The notes beneath the pieces are model-generated. The model did no database searches. It worked only from the letters and a program-made list of their open reading frames with translations, and had not been told where the DNA came from. DNA of 64,000 nucleotides from assembly GCF_003002065.1 (NCBI RefSeq), contig NZ_PVZG01000001.1, positions 806,001 through 870,000 on the forward strand, in the 5' to 3' direction. The translations under genes and the position numbers were made by a program. This document shows, piece by piece, positions 1 to 9,175 of this stretch (position 1 is the stretch's first letter; every line of letters starts with the position of its first letter). This DNA is from Pseudosporangium ferrugineum. Lineage in GTDB: Bacteria > Actinomycetota > Actinomycetes > Mycobacteriales > Micromonosporaceae.

Positions 1-2
1 GG

Positions 3-1541
3 GAGGGCGCCGGCTGGGCCGCCGACGACCTGCACCGCCTGGGCAAGCTGGGCGGCGGCGAGGAGGCGCAGCGCTGGGGCGACGAGGCCAACCGGCACGA
101 GCCGCGCCTGCTCACCCACGACCGGTACGGCCACCGCACCGACGAGGTCGACTTCCACCCGTCCTGGCACCGGCTGATGGACGTGGCCGTGGCCGAGGGG
201 CTGGCCGGCACCCCGTGGTCGGATCCGCGGCCGGGGGCGCACGTGGCACGGGCCGCCGGCCTGTTCGTGTGGGGGCAGGTGGAGGCCGGGCACACCTGTC
301 CGATCTCGATGACGTACGCGGTGCTGCCCGCCCTGCGGCACTCCCCCGAGCTGTCCGCCGCGTACGGGCCGCTGCTGGCGAGCCGCGCGTACGATCCGGG
401 GCTGCGCGCGCCGCAAACCAAGCGGGGACTGCTCGCCGGCATGGGCATGACCGAGAAGCAGGGCGGCTCCGACGTCCGCGCGAACTCGACCACCGCGACC
501 CCGGCCGGCGACGGCACCTACCGGCTGCGCGGCCACAAGTGGTTCACCAGCGCGCCGATGTGCGACCTGTTCCTGGTCCTCGCCCGGGCGCCGGCCGGCC
601 TGTCGTGCTTCCTGGTTCCGCGGGTGCTGCCCGACGGCAGCCGCAACACGTTCCGGATCCAGCGGCTCAAGGACAAGCTGGGCAACCGCAGCAACGCCAG
701 CAGCGAGCCGGAGTTCGAGGACACGGTGGCGTGGCCGGTCGGGGCCGAGGGCGACGGCATCCGCACGATCATCGACATGGTGGCGATGACCCGGCTGGAC
801 TGCGTGACCGGCTCGGCGTCCGGGATGCGGGCCGCGCTGGTGCAGGCCGTCCATCACGTACGGCACCGGTCGGCGTTCGGCGGCCCGCTGATCGGCAAGC
901 CGCTGATGCGCAACGTCTGCGCGGACCTGGCGGTGGAGACCGAGGCCGCGACGGCGCTGGCCCTGCGGCTGGCCGGGGCCGTCGACCGGGGCGTACGCGG
1001 GAACGCCGCCGAGCGCGCCTTCAGCCGGCTCGCCGTGCCGATCGGCAAGTTCTGGGTCTGCAAGCGCCAGCCGGCGGTGGTCGGCGAGGCCCTCGAGTGC
1101 CTCGGCGGCAACGGGTACGTCGAGGACTCCGGCCTGCCCCGGCTGTACCGCGACGCCCCGCTGAACTCGATCTGGGAGGGCTCGGGCAACGTCCAGGCCC
1201 TGGACGTGCTGCGGGCGCTGCGCCGCGACCCGGGCAGCCTCGACGCGTACCGGGCGGAGATCGACGCGGCGGCGGGCGCCGACCGCCGCCTGGACGAGGC
1301 GGCGGCCGGGCTGACCGCGCTGCTCGCCGCGGACGACCCGGAGCCGCAGGCGCGGCGCATCGTGGAGCGGATGGCACTGGTGTTGCAGGGCGCGCTGCTC
1401 GTGCGCCACGCTCCGCACGCGGTCGCCGACGCGTTCTGCGCGAGCCGCCTGGCCGGCGACTGGGGGCACACCTTCGGCACGCTGCCCGCCGGCGTCGACA
1501 CCGCCGCCCTGACCGACCGCGCGCTGCCCGCGGCCCGGTGA
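3..1541 (+). CDS. aidB: AidB-like acyl-CoA dehydrogenase, 5' end outside the window
   Basis: FAD-dependent acyl-CoA dehydrogenase of the AidB branch. E. coli AidB is an adaptive-response flavoprotein that binds DNA and is linked to alkylation damage; the physiological substrate of the family is unclear. The frame is open from base 3, so the first codons lie upstream of the window; 512 residues are visible. AidB-like signatures are a YGHRTDEVDFHPSWH segment near the start, MGMTEKQGGSDVR in the middle domain, and near the C-terminus a GGNGYVEDSG segment followed by RLYRDAPLNSIWEGSGN, which includes the dehydrogenase-family EGSGN signature. The next gene starts on the overlapping GTGA, so the two may be co-translated. 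An internal ATG at 177 would give a truncated product and is not the start. The family is secure, the role less so. Confidence 0.9.
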   Translation, partial: EGAGWAADDLHRLGKLGGGEEAQRWGDEANRHEPRLLTHDRYGHRTDEVDFHPSWHRLMDVAVAEGLAGTPWSDPRPGAHVARAAGLFVWGQVEAGHTCPISMTYAVLPALRHSPELSAAYGPLLASRAYDPGLRAPQTKRGLLAGMGMTEKQGGSDVRANSTTATPAGDGTYRLRGHKWFTSAPMCDLFLVLARAPAGLSCFLVPRVLPDGSRNTFRIQRLKDKLGNRSNASSEPEFEDTVAWPVGAEGDGIRTIIDMVAMTRLDCVTGSASGMRAALVQAVHHVRHRSAFGGPLIGKPLMRNVCADLAVETEAATALALRLAGAVDRGVRGNAAERAFSRLAVPIGKFWVCKRQPAVVGEALECLGGNGYVEDSGLPRLYRDAPLNSIWEGSGNVQALDVLRALRRDPGSLDAYRAEIDAAAGADRRLDEAAAGLTALLAADDPEPQARRIVERMALVLQGALLVRHAPHAVADAFCASRLAGDWGHTFGTLPAGVDTAALTDRALPAAR

Positions 1542-3817
1542 AGGTTCAGGTGTCGCGGATCACTGCCGATGGCGTGGGTGTGCGGAACCTACGGGGTGAC
1601 CGGGTGACGGTGGCGTGGCTGGCGGCGGGGCTGCTGGTCACCGTCGCGTACCCGCTGCTGGACGACGGCACCCCGGCCGCGGCGGTGCTCTACAACGGCT
1701 TCGAGGTCGCGACGCTGCTCGCGGTCCTGGCCGGCATCCGGCGCCGCCGGCCCGTGCACCGCACCGGCTGGTACGTCTTCGCCGCCGCCGTGCTGGTCCG
1801 GCTGGCCGGTGACATCACGTACGAGATCTACCGGCAGGTGCTGGACGAGCCGCCGTTCCCGTCCCTGGCCGACGTGTTCTACCTCGCCACCTGCCCGCTG
1901 CTGGCCGCCGGCGTCCTGCTGATCGCGCGGGGGCGGCTCGCCCGGGACCGGGCCGGCCTGCTCGACTCGGCCATCATCGCCACCGGGCTGGGGCTGGTGT
2001 GGTGGGTGTTCCTGGTGGGGCCGATCGCCGCCGACGCGTCCATCCCGGCGCTGGAGCGCCTGGTCGGGGCCGCCTACCCGGTGAGTGACCTGCTGCTGCT
2101 GGCGGTCGCCGTGCGCCTGCTGACCCGGTCGGGGCGCCCGACGCTCAGCCTGGCGCTGCTCACCGCGGGGGTGGCCGGCATGCTCGCGTCCGACGCGGCG
2201 TACCAGGTCGTGACGGCGTACGCGCCCGACCTGGAGGGCCCGATCGCGGTCGGCTGGATCCTCGCGAACGTCGCCTGGGGTGCCGCCGCGCTGCACCGTT
2301 CGGCCGGTGCCGCGGACCCGCCGGCCGGTCCCGCCGCCCCGCGCCTGGGCCGCGGCCGGCTGACCCTGCTGGCCGCCTGCACCCTGCTCGTGCCGGCGGC
2401 GCTGTTCGCCCAGGGCCTCACCGCCGGCGCCGCCGGGGTGGACTGGCCCGCCATCGGGGTCGGCGCGGTGCTGCTGTTCCTGTTCGTCCTCGCCCGCATG
2501 TCCGGCTTCGTGACGGAGGTGCAGCGCCAGGCGGGGCTGCTGGAGGAGCTGGCCCTGCGGGACGCGCTGACCGGCCTGCCGAACCGGCGGGTCTTCGAGG
2601 AGCGCCTCACCGCGGCGGTCGCCGCCGGTTCCGCCCAGGTGGCCATGCTCGACCTCAACGGCTTCAAGGACGTCAACGACCGGCTCGGCCACGCCGCCGG
2701 CGACCGCCTGCTCCAGACCGTCGCCGCGCGGCTGCAGGGCGCGCTGCGCGAGGGCGACCTGGTCGCGCGGATGGGCGGCGACGAGTTCGCCGTCCTGGTG
2801 CCGCACGCCACCCCGGCGGCCATGGACCAGGTCGTCGGCCGGGTGGTCGAGGCGCTGCGCGAGCCCGTCCGGGTCGACGGGCACGAGCTGCTCGTCGGCG
2901 CCAGCGTCGGCACCGCGGACGACGCCGGCACCACGGACGGCTACGAGGTCCTGCGCCGGGCGGACGTCGCCATGTACGCCGCGAAGCAGGCCGGCGAGCG
3001 CCACCGCCGGCACACCGCCGACCTGGACGTCCGCGCGGCCGACGAGGCGTGGCTGGGCGCGGAGCTGCGGACCGCGCTCGACACCGGCGGGCTGCACCTC
3101 GTCTATCAGCCGATCGTGTCCCTGCCCGACCACCGGATGGCCGCCGTCGAGGCGCTCGTGCGCTGGGATCATCCCGTACGCGGGCCGATCGCCCCGGCCG
3201 AGTTCCTGCCCGTCGCCGAACGCACGGGCCTCATGGTCGAGCTCGGCGCCTGGATCCTCGAGACGGCGTGCGCGCGCGCCGCGGAATGGCACCGCACCCT
3301 CGGCCCGGCCGCGCCCGCCCGCGTCAACGTCAACGTCTGCGCCCGCCAGCTCGCCGAGCCGGGCTTCCCCGAGCTGGTCACGACCACCCTCGCCCGGACC
3401 GGGCTGCCGATCCACCACCTGACCCTCGAGGTGAGCGAGACGGCGGTGCTGCGGGGCGGCCGGGTGGTGCGGACGCTGGAGCAGCTGCACGAGCTGGGCG
3501 TACCGATCGGGCTCGACGAGTTCGGCACCGGCCACTCGTCGCTGGGCGTCCTCGACCACGTGCCCGCCGACCTGCTCAAGATCGACCGCTCGTTCGTCGG
3601 CTCGATCACCCGGGCGGGCCGGCACGCCGTCATCGCCACCGCGCTGCTACAGGTGAGCGACGGGCTCGGCCTGACCGCCGTGGCCGAGGGCGTGCAGACT
3701 GCCGAACAGGCCGCCGAGCTGCACCGGCTCGGATACCGCTACGCGCAGGGCGACTACTTCGGTACGCCCCTCGCCGTCCCCGGCTTCGCCCGTAGCGATG
3801 TGGCCGCGATCTCCTGA
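1538..3817 (+). CDS. Membrane GGDEF-EAL protein (first of tandem pair), altered EAL site
   Basis: Predicted cyclic-di-GMP enzyme. About nine hydrophobic helices fill the first ~320 residues, then a GGDEF domain (GGDEF at about 413-417) and an EAL domain (EAL at about 538-540). An RxxD product-inhibition site (R404-D407) lies five residues before GGDEF, so the cyclase looks active and feedback-controlled. In the EAL domain the usual DDFG is DEFG (D660-E661): the second metal-site aspartate is glutamate. The LKID lysine, the AEGV glutamate and the later glutamine are kept. The start is taken as GTG 1538, overlapping the aidB stop; GTG at 1550 or about 1603 is possible and no good ribosome site favours one. 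The length is about 759 residues. The next gene is a paralogue of the same architecture. Confidence 0.85.
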   Translation: MKVQVSRITADGVGVRNLRGDRVTVAWLAAGLLVTVAYPLLDDGTPAAAVLYNGFEVATLLAVLAGIRRRRPVHRTGWYVFAAAVLVRLAGDITYEIYRQVLDEPPFPSLADVFYLATCPLLAAGVLLIARGRLARDRAGLLDSAIIATGLGLVWWVFLVGPIAADASIPALERLVGAAYPVSDLLLLAVAVRLLTRSGRPTLSLALLTAGVAGMLASDAAYQVVTAYAPDLEGPIAVGWILANVAWGAAALHRSAGAADPPAGPAAPRLGRGRLTLLAACTLLVPAALFAQGLTAGAAGVDWPAIGVGAVLLFLFVLARMSGFVTEVQRQAGLLEELALRDALTGLPNRRVFEERLTAAVAAGSAQVAMLDLNGFKDVNDRLGHAAGDRLLQTVAARLQGALREGDLVARMGGDEFAVLVPHATPAAMDQVVGRVVEALREPVRVDGHELLVGASVGTADDAGTTDGYEVLRRADVAMYAAKQAGERHRRHTADLDVRAADEAWLGAELRTALDTGGLHLVYQPIVSLPDHRMAAVEALVRWDHPVRGPIAPAEFLPVAERTGLMVELGAWILETACARAAEWHRTLGPAAPARVNVNVCARQLAEPGFPELVTTTLARTGLPIHHLTLEVSETAVLRGGRVVRTLEQLHELGVPIGLDEFGTGHSSLGVLDHVPADLLKIDRSFVGSITRAGRHAVIATALLQVSDGLGLTAVAEGVQTAEQAAELHRLGYRYAQGDYFGTPLAVPGFARSDVAAIS

Positions 3818-6116
3818 GCGGGCGGACACCTCAGCTGGGTCCCGCCGCCGCCGATGTCAGGACGTGCGGGGAGAGCGGTTCTGGTGGTGGTGGGTAGCGG
3901 CGGGGTCGCTGGCCACGGCCGCCTACTTCCTGCTGCCGGACGAGGGCCTCGTCTCGAACCTCGTGTACGACGCGATCGGGCTGGTCTCCACCGTCATGAT
4001 CATCGTCGGCGTACGGCTGCACCGGGCCGGCCGCCGCGCCATGTGGTACTGGTTCGCCGCCGGCCAGCTCACCTGGGTCCTGGGCGACCTCGTGTGGGAG
4101 TACTACAAGTACGTCCTGGACCAGGAGCCGTACCCGTCCCCGGCGGACGTCCTGTACCTGAGCGCGTACCCGTTCTTCGTGGCCGGGATGATCATGCTGA
4201 TGCGCGGCCGCGGCGCCCGGGACCGCGACCTGGCCGCCCTCATCGACGCGTCCATCGTCGCGATCGGCCTCGGCCTGGTCTTCTGGGTCTTCGTGATGCA
4301 CCCCATCGCCGCCGACTCGACCGCCTCGACCCTCGAGCGGGTGATCGGCGTCGCGTACCCGGCGGCCGACGCGCTGCTGCTCGCCATGCTGGCCCGCTTC
4401 TACACCGGCGTCGTCCGGCGCTCGACCAGCATCCGGCTGCTCGGCGCCGCCGCGGTGCTCCTGCTCGTGGCCGACGTCTGCTACTCGCTCATCTCGCTCT
4501 ACTCGGACGTGAACGCCCGGTTCCTGGACGCCGGCTGGCTGCTGTCGTACGTCTGCTGGGGCGCCGCGGCGCTGCACCCGTCGATGCGCGTCGCCGGAAC
4601 GGCCCGCCGGCAGGCCCGTGACGCCCGGGTGGGCCGGGCCCGGCTGCTGCTGCTCGCCGTCTGCTCGCTGCTCGCCCCGGGCCTGCTGTTCCTGCCCGGC
4701 AGCGGCGACCACGTCGACCGGCTGGTCATCGCCGCCGGCGCGGTGCTGCTCTTCCTGCTGGTCGTGGTCCGCATGTCCGGCTTCGTCGGCCAGGTGCAGC
4801 GGCAGGCCGACCAGCTCGAGGACCTGGCGATGGCCGACGACCTCACCGGCCTGGCGAACCGGCGCCGCTTCGAGCGCGACCTGCGGACCGCCCTGGCCGC
4901 CGGGCGCACCCAGGTGGCGCTGCTCGACCTCGACGACTTCAAGGGCGTCAACGACCGGCTCGGCCACGGCGTCGGCGACCGCCTGCTCACCGTGGCCGGC
5001 CAGCGGCTGCGCGCGGCGCTGCCGCCGGAGGTGCTCGTCGCCCGGATGGGCGGGGACGAGTTCGCCGTCCTCCTGCCCGGGGCGACCGGCGCGGAGGCGG
5101 ACCGGGCCGTGGCGCGGCTCGCCGACGCCCTGCGCGAACCCATCGTCGCCGGCGACCACGAGCTGCTCGTGAGCGCCAGCATCGGCGTCGCGGACGGTGC
5201 CGGCACGGCGGACCCGTACGAGGTGCTGCGCCGCGCCGACGTCGCCATGTACGCCGCCAAGGCCGCCGCCGCGGACCGCCCCCGCCGCTACGCCGCCGAC
5301 CTCGACGAGCAGTCCGACGAGCAGGCCCGGGTCGGCGCGGAGCTGCGGACGGCCCTGGACACCGGCCAGTTCCGCGTCGTCTATCAGCCGATCGTGGCGC
5401 TGCCGTCCGGGCGCCCGGTCGCCGTCGAGGCCCTGGTCCGCTGGGCCCACCCGGAACGCGGCACGGTGCCCCCGGACCACTTCATCCCGGCCGCCGAACG
5501 CAACGGCCTGATCGTCGAGCTGGGCGAGTGGATCCTGCGGACGGCCTGCGCCCAGGCGATGGAGTGGCAGGCCGCGTACGGCGACCTGGCGCCGGCCCGG
5601 ATGAGCGTCAACGTCTCCGCCCGCCAGCTCGCCGAGCCCGGCTTCGCCGCCCTGGTGGCGGCGGTCCTCGACGAGACCGGCCTGCCCGCCGGCCGCCTGA
5701 CGGTCGAGGTCACCGAGACCGCCGTCTTCGGCGGCGGCCAGGCCGTGCAGTCGGTGCAGGACCTGCACGACCTCGGCGTCCACATCGCCCTGGACGACTT
5801 CGGCACCGGCCACTCCTCCCTCGGCCTGCTCCAGACGGTCCCGGTCGACGTCCTCAAGGTCGACAAGTCCTTCGTCGACTCCATCACGATGGCCGGCCGG
5901 CACGCGGTGATCGCGACCGCGCTGATCCAGGTGAGCGCGGGCCTGGGCCTCACGGCGGTGGCCGAGGGCGTGGAGACCGCGGAACAGGCGGCGGAGCTGC
6001 ACCGGCTCGGCTACGAGCTGGCCCAGGGCTACCACTTCGGCCGCCCCTCCCCCGAGCCGTCCTTCCTCACCCCCGGTCCGTCGCCGGCCGCCGCGGTCCA
6101 CGTTCAGAGCAGGTGA
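3798..6116 (+). CDS. Membrane GGDEF-EAL protein (second of tandem pair), no I-site
   Basis: Paralogue of the upstream gene with the same order: a multi-helix membrane region, GGDEF (418-422), then EAL (544-546). All the EAL metal and catalytic positions I could check are intact, including D666-D667 in DDFGTG, the LKVD lysine and AEGVET. The residues five before GGDEF are PPEV instead of RxxD, so the allosteric inhibition site seen in the neighbour is missing. It is predicted to make and/or degrade cyclic-di-GMP at the membrane. ATG 3798 gives 772 residues and overlaps the upstream gene by 20 bases; GTG 3864, just before the first hydrophobic helix, is an equally reasonable start. The 3' end overlaps the convergent acyl-CoA dehydrogenase by 13 bases. 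Confidence 0.87.
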   Translation: MWPRSPERADTSAGSRRRRCQDVRGERFWWWWVAAGSLATAAYFLLPDEGLVSNLVYDAIGLVSTVMIIVGVRLHRAGRRAMWYWFAAGQLTWVLGDLVWEYYKYVLDQEPYPSPADVLYLSAYPFFVAGMIMLMRGRGARDRDLAALIDASIVAIGLGLVFWVFVMHPIAADSTASTLERVIGVAYPAADALLLAMLARFYTGVVRRSTSIRLLGAAAVLLLVADVCYSLISLYSDVNARFLDAGWLLSYVCWGAAALHPSMRVAGTARRQARDARVGRARLLLLAVCSLLAPGLLFLPGSGDHVDRLVIAAGAVLLFLLVVVRMSGFVGQVQRQADQLEDLAMADDLTGLANRRRFERDLRTALAAGRTQVALLDLDDFKGVNDRLGHGVGDRLLTVAGQRLRAALPPEVLVARMGGDEFAVLLPGATGAEADRAVARLADALREPIVAGDHELLVSASIGVADGAGTADPYEVLRRADVAMYAAKAAAADRPRRYAADLDEQSDEQARVGAELRTALDTGQFRVVYQPIVALPSGRPVAVEALVRWAHPERGTVPPDHFIPAAERNGLIVELGEWILRTACAQAMEWQAAYGDLAPARMSVNVSARQLAEPGFAALVAAVLDETGLPAGRLTVEVTETAVFGGGQAVQSVQDLHDLGVHIALDDFGTGHSSLGLLQTVPVDVLKVDKSFVDSITMAGRHAVIATALIQVSAGLGLTAVAEGVETAEQAAELHRLGYELAQGYHFGRPSPEPSFLTPGPSPAAAVHVQSR

Positions 6117-7369
6117 GCCGCGCCCAACAGGGACAGCAGGTCGTTCTCGCCGTCCGCAACCATGAATGACCTGGCATCGCGCAGAAGCTTCTCGGGGTAG
6201 AAGACGGAACCGTCCGTGAAGCGGACGCCGTCGCGCTGGGTGGCCCTGGCCCCGCAGAGCTGGAAGGCGATGCCGCAGATCTCGACAGCGGCCTCCGTGA
6301 CGAAGACCTTGGCGGCTGCGGCGTGCGCCAGGGAGCCCATGCCGCCGGCGTCGGTCCGGCCGTAGTTGTGCAGGAACACGGCACGAGTCAGGGCCCGGGC
6401 GGCTTCCAGCTTGCCGAACATCCGGAAGATGCGCAGCTGGGTGGCCTGATGCTCGCTGAGGATCCGGCCACCCTGTACCCGTTCACGCACCCAGCGCAGG
6501 GCACCCTCGTACGCGGCCCGGGCGGTACCGAAGGCCAGCAGCGCCATGGAGACGCTCGCCAGCGCATGCGTCGCCTGCATGGCGGTGGCGTACGCGTCCT
6601 CGCCGATCAGCAGGTGGTCCGCGGGCAGGCGAACGGCGGAGAAGCTGAGCGAGCCCTGGTTCAGTGACCGCAGGCCGTGCTTGTCCAGCGGCCGCCCGCG
6701 GGTGACCCCGTCCACGTCCAGCGGGACCACGGCGATGCCGCCGCGGGCGAGACTGGTCCGGTCGATCGTGCAGCAGACCAGGGCATGGGTCGCGGTCATC
6801 GCGTTGCTGGTCCAGGCGGCCTTGGTGCCGTCGAGGACCCACTCGTCACCGTCCCGGCGGGCGATGACGTCCCCGCCCGGCACGGCGAACGCGGGGGTGT
6901 GCGAGGCCATCATGTCGGAGCCGTGGCCGGCGTCGGTGATGGCGAAGCAGCTCGACCACTCCGGCCGTTGCCCGGTGAAGTACGGACGGCTCAGTTCCTC
7001 GACGAGCCGGGGGCTGCCGAAGTCGTGCGCGTACCGGTACGCCATCGGGGCGATGAACAGGCTGGTCGCCAGGCCCGCATCACCGGTCGCCAGCTCCTCC
7101 ACGACCAGATACTCGGCGAGGCGCGACAGTCCCGGCCCCCCGTACGCCGCAGGTGCGGTCATCGTCAGGAATCCGGCCGCGGTGGCGGCGCCGAGGAAGT
7201 CGAAGTACGGCGAACCGGATGCGACCGCCTCCTGCGCGCTCATCACGTCGAGGCGGCGCCCGATCGGCGCCGCGTGTTCCGCGGCGAAGGCCCGTGCTTT
7301 CGCCCGCCACCGTGCTGCCGTCTCGTCGATCGAGCCGTCGAGTTCGAGGAACGGTTCGTCCTGAGTCAT
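6104..7369 (-). CDS. Acyl-CoA dehydrogenase family protein with altered catalytic segment
   Basis: Flavin-dependent acyl-CoA dehydrogenase-like enzyme, 421 residues. The start at 7369 is chosen over the longer open frame because a GGGGG ribosome site precedes it by four bases. The N-terminal helical domain, the FAITDAGHGSDMM flavin segment, the VLDGTKAAWTSNA segment and the C-terminal helical bundle are all present. In the last motif, where MCAD-type enzymes have YEGT with the catalytic glutamate, this protein has ADGEN: aspartate replaces glutamate. The base could be Asp or lie elsewhere, as in isovaleryl-CoA dehydrogenases, or the enzyme may do another flavin reaction. It is divergent from a GMC oxidoreductase/prenyl synthase operon and may serve the same pathway (inference). 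Confidence 0.85.
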   Translation of the reverse strand: MTQDEPFLELDGSIDETAARWRAKARAFAAEHAAPIGRRLDVMSAQEAVASGSPYFDFLGAATAAGFLTMTAPAAYGGPGLSRLAEYLVVEELATGDAGLATSLFIAPMAYRYAHDFGSPRLVEELSRPYFTGQRPEWSSCFAITDAGHGSDMMASHTPAFAVPGGDVIARRDGDEWVLDGTKAAWTSNAMTATHALVCCTIDRTSLARGGIAVVPLDVDGVTRGRPLDKHGLRSLNQGSLSFSAVRLPADHLLIGEDAYATAMQATHALASVSMALLAFGTARAAYEGALRWVRERVQGGRILSEHQATQLRIFRMFGKLEAARALTRAVFLHNYGRTDAGGMGSLAHAAAAKVFVTEAAVEICGIAFQLCGARATQRDGVRFTDGSVFYPEKLLRDARSFMVADGENDLLSLLGAAHLL

Positions 7370-7588
7370 CGTGCCCCCACTGTCTCTCGGTACGAGAAGG
7401 CTCACTTCGGACGATGCCGGCGACAAGGGGCAGCGGGCGACGAGGGACTTATTTCCACTCTTGCAGGTATGAAAAGGCCAGAAGTCGCCGCGAAGGGTGC
7501 CGTTCACCGCCGGAAGACCATCAGATTGACACCAGTGATCAACCATCGCCGCCATGCCCGTACCGCGGCGTCACCACTGAGGACGGTC
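7370..7588. promoter_or_regulatory. Divergent promoter region, acyl-CoA dehydrogenase / GMC oxidoreductase
   Basis: This 219-base gap separates two divergent genes. It is less GC-rich than its surroundings. A TTGACA -35-like hexamer lies at 7526-7531 on the plus strand, without a convincing -10 at the expected distance. A 5-bp inverted repeat with a 3-base spacer, TCTCG-GTA-CGAGA, lies at 7385-7397, just upstream of the minus-strand gene, and could be a repressor site. No regulator gene adjoins it. The promoter positions are guesses; only the repeat is directly seen. Confidence 0.4.
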
Positions 7589-9175
7589 ATGAATACCTCG
7601 AGCTATGACTATCTCGTCGTAGGAGCGGGCTCGGCCGGCAGCGTGGTCGCCGCCCGCCTGGCCGCCGACCCGCGGGCACGGGTGGCGGTGATCGAGGCCG
7701 GCGGCCCGGACGACCATCCGGCTGTCGGCATCCCGCTGGCCTTCCCCACCCTGTTCGGCACCGAGCACGACTGGGACTACCGCACCACCCCGCAGCCCGG
7801 TCTGGCCGGACGGGAGGTGCGGGTGCCCCGCGGCCGCATCCTCGGCGGCAGTTCGTCGCTCAACGCCAACGTCTGGACCCGCGGTCACCGGGCCGACTTC
7901 GACGGCTGGGCACAGGGCGGCGCCCCCGGATGGACCTACGACGACGTCGAGCCGTACTTCCGTCGCGCCGAGCGCCGCACCGGGACGACCGGTCCCGGCC
8001 TGTACGGCACCGACGGACCGCAATACGTCGAGGACGTCCGCAGCCGGCTGGAGGTCACCGACGTGTTCCTCGCCGCCTGCGACGAGCTCGGCCTGCCCCG
8101 GTCGGCCGACGCCAACGCCCCGGACAGCACCGGCGTCGCCCGGCTGCCCACGAGTCAGCGGGACGGGCGACGCTGGAGTACGGCGGACGGCTATCTGCGC
8201 GGGCTCGGCCGGGAGAACCTCGACGTCCGCTCCGGCCTGCACGTACGCCGCATCCTCGTGGAGGACGGGCGGGCCACGGGCGTCGAGGCCGCCGACCGGG
8301 AGGGGCGGGTGGTGACGCTCCTCGCGCGGCGTGAGGTCATACTCAGCGCGGGCGCGATCAACTCCCCTCAGCTGCTCATGCTCTCCGGCATCGGGCCCGC
8401 CGAGCACCTCGCGGAACACGGCATCGACTGCGTCCGGCCGCTCGACGGAGTCGGTCAGGGGCTGCAGGACCACCTCTTCGCCCCGCTGATCGTCCACTGC
8501 CGGCGCGAGGTCACCCTCGCCGCCGCGGGCAGCCCCGAGGCCCAGGCGGCCTACGAGCGCGACCGCACGGGCCCGCTCACCTCCAACGTGGCCGAGGCGG
8601 CCTACTTCGCCGCCAGTTCCCCGGTCCACGCGGCACCCGATCTGGAGATCAGCTTCCTTCCGGCCGCGTTCGTCGACCACGGCATCGACCCGCCGGCGGA
8701 GCACGCCCTGACCCTGGCGGTCGTCCTCCTGCAGCCGCGGAGCCGGGGACGCGTACGGCTGCGATCGTCCTCGCCGGACGACGCGCCCGAGATCGACCCC
8801 GGGTATCTGCTCGATCCCGCGGGGGAAGACCTGCGGCGGCTGATCCGGGGGCTCGCCGTCGCCCGGCGGATCCTCGGTACACACGCTCTGGCCCCGTACG
8901 CCGGCGAGCCGTGGCACCCGGACCTGGACCTGGACGACGAGGCGAGCGTGGAGCACCACGTCCGGCACCGGGCCGACACCGTCTACCACCACGTCGGAAC
9001 CTGCCGCATGGGCACGGACGAGGAAGCGGTGGTCGACCCGGAGCTCCGCGTCCGCGGCATCGCCGGCCTGCGGGTGGTCGACGCGTCGGCAATGCCCGTC
9101 ATCCCCCGCGCACACACCAACGCCGCCACCATCATGCTCGCCGAACGCGCGGCCGACCTCATCCGCGGCGCATGA
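7589..9175 (+). CDS. GMC-family FAD-dependent oxidoreductase
   Basis: Glucose-methanol-choline family flavoprotein, 528 residues, oxidising an alcohol to an aldehyde or ketone. The N-terminus has the FAD dinucleotide motif VVGAGSAGSVVAARL; the GMC region RGRILGGSSSLNANVW binds FAD; the C-terminus has YHHVGTCRMG with the active-site histidine, and PRAHTNAATIM supplies the second polar catalytic position. ATG 7589 is supported by a GAGGA ribosome site six bases upstream. It resembles choline dehydrogenase and other BetA-like enzymes, but nothing nearby suggests glycine-betaine metabolism. It opens an operon with an F420-type reductase, a polyprenyl synthase and a HAD protein; each junction is a 4-base stop-start overlap. 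A role in tailoring an isoprenoid alcohol is an inference from that context. Confidence 0.92.
   Translation: MNTSSYDYLVVGAGSAGSVVAARLAADPRARVAVIEAGGPDDHPAVGIPLAFPTLFGTEHDWDYRTTPQPGLAGREVRVPRGRILGGSSSLNANVWTRGHRADFDGWAQGGAPGWTYDDVEPYFRRAERRTGTTGPGLYGTDGPQYVEDVRSRLEVTDVFLAACDELGLPRSADANAPDSTGVARLPTSQRDGRRWSTADGYLRGLGRENLDVRSGLHVRRILVEDGRATGVEAADREGRVVTLLARREVILSAGAINSPQLLMLSGIGPAEHLAEHGIDCVRPLDGVGQGLQDHLFAPLIVHCRREVTLAAAGSPEAQAAYERDRTGPLTSNVAEAAYFAASSPVHAAPDLEISFLPAAFVDHGIDPPAEHALTLAVVLLQPRSRGRVRLRSSSPDDAPEIDPGYLLDPAGEDLRRLIRGLAVARRILGTHALAPYAGEPWHPDLDLDDEASVEHHVRHRADTVYHHVGTCRMGTDEEAVVDPELRVRGIAGLRVVDASAMPVIPRAHTNAATIMLAERAADLIRGA

Noticed and set aside
1589-3625. Long open frame (678 codons) antisense to the first GGDEF-EAL gene
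   Set aside because: GC-rich codon bias keeps antisense frames open; the composition (Gly, Arg, Pro, His) is not protein-like and the sense gene has clear domains.
3831-6101. Antisense open frame of 756 codons under the second GGDEF-EAL gene
   Set aside because: Same shadow effect; the sense strand encodes an intact GGDEF-EAL protein.
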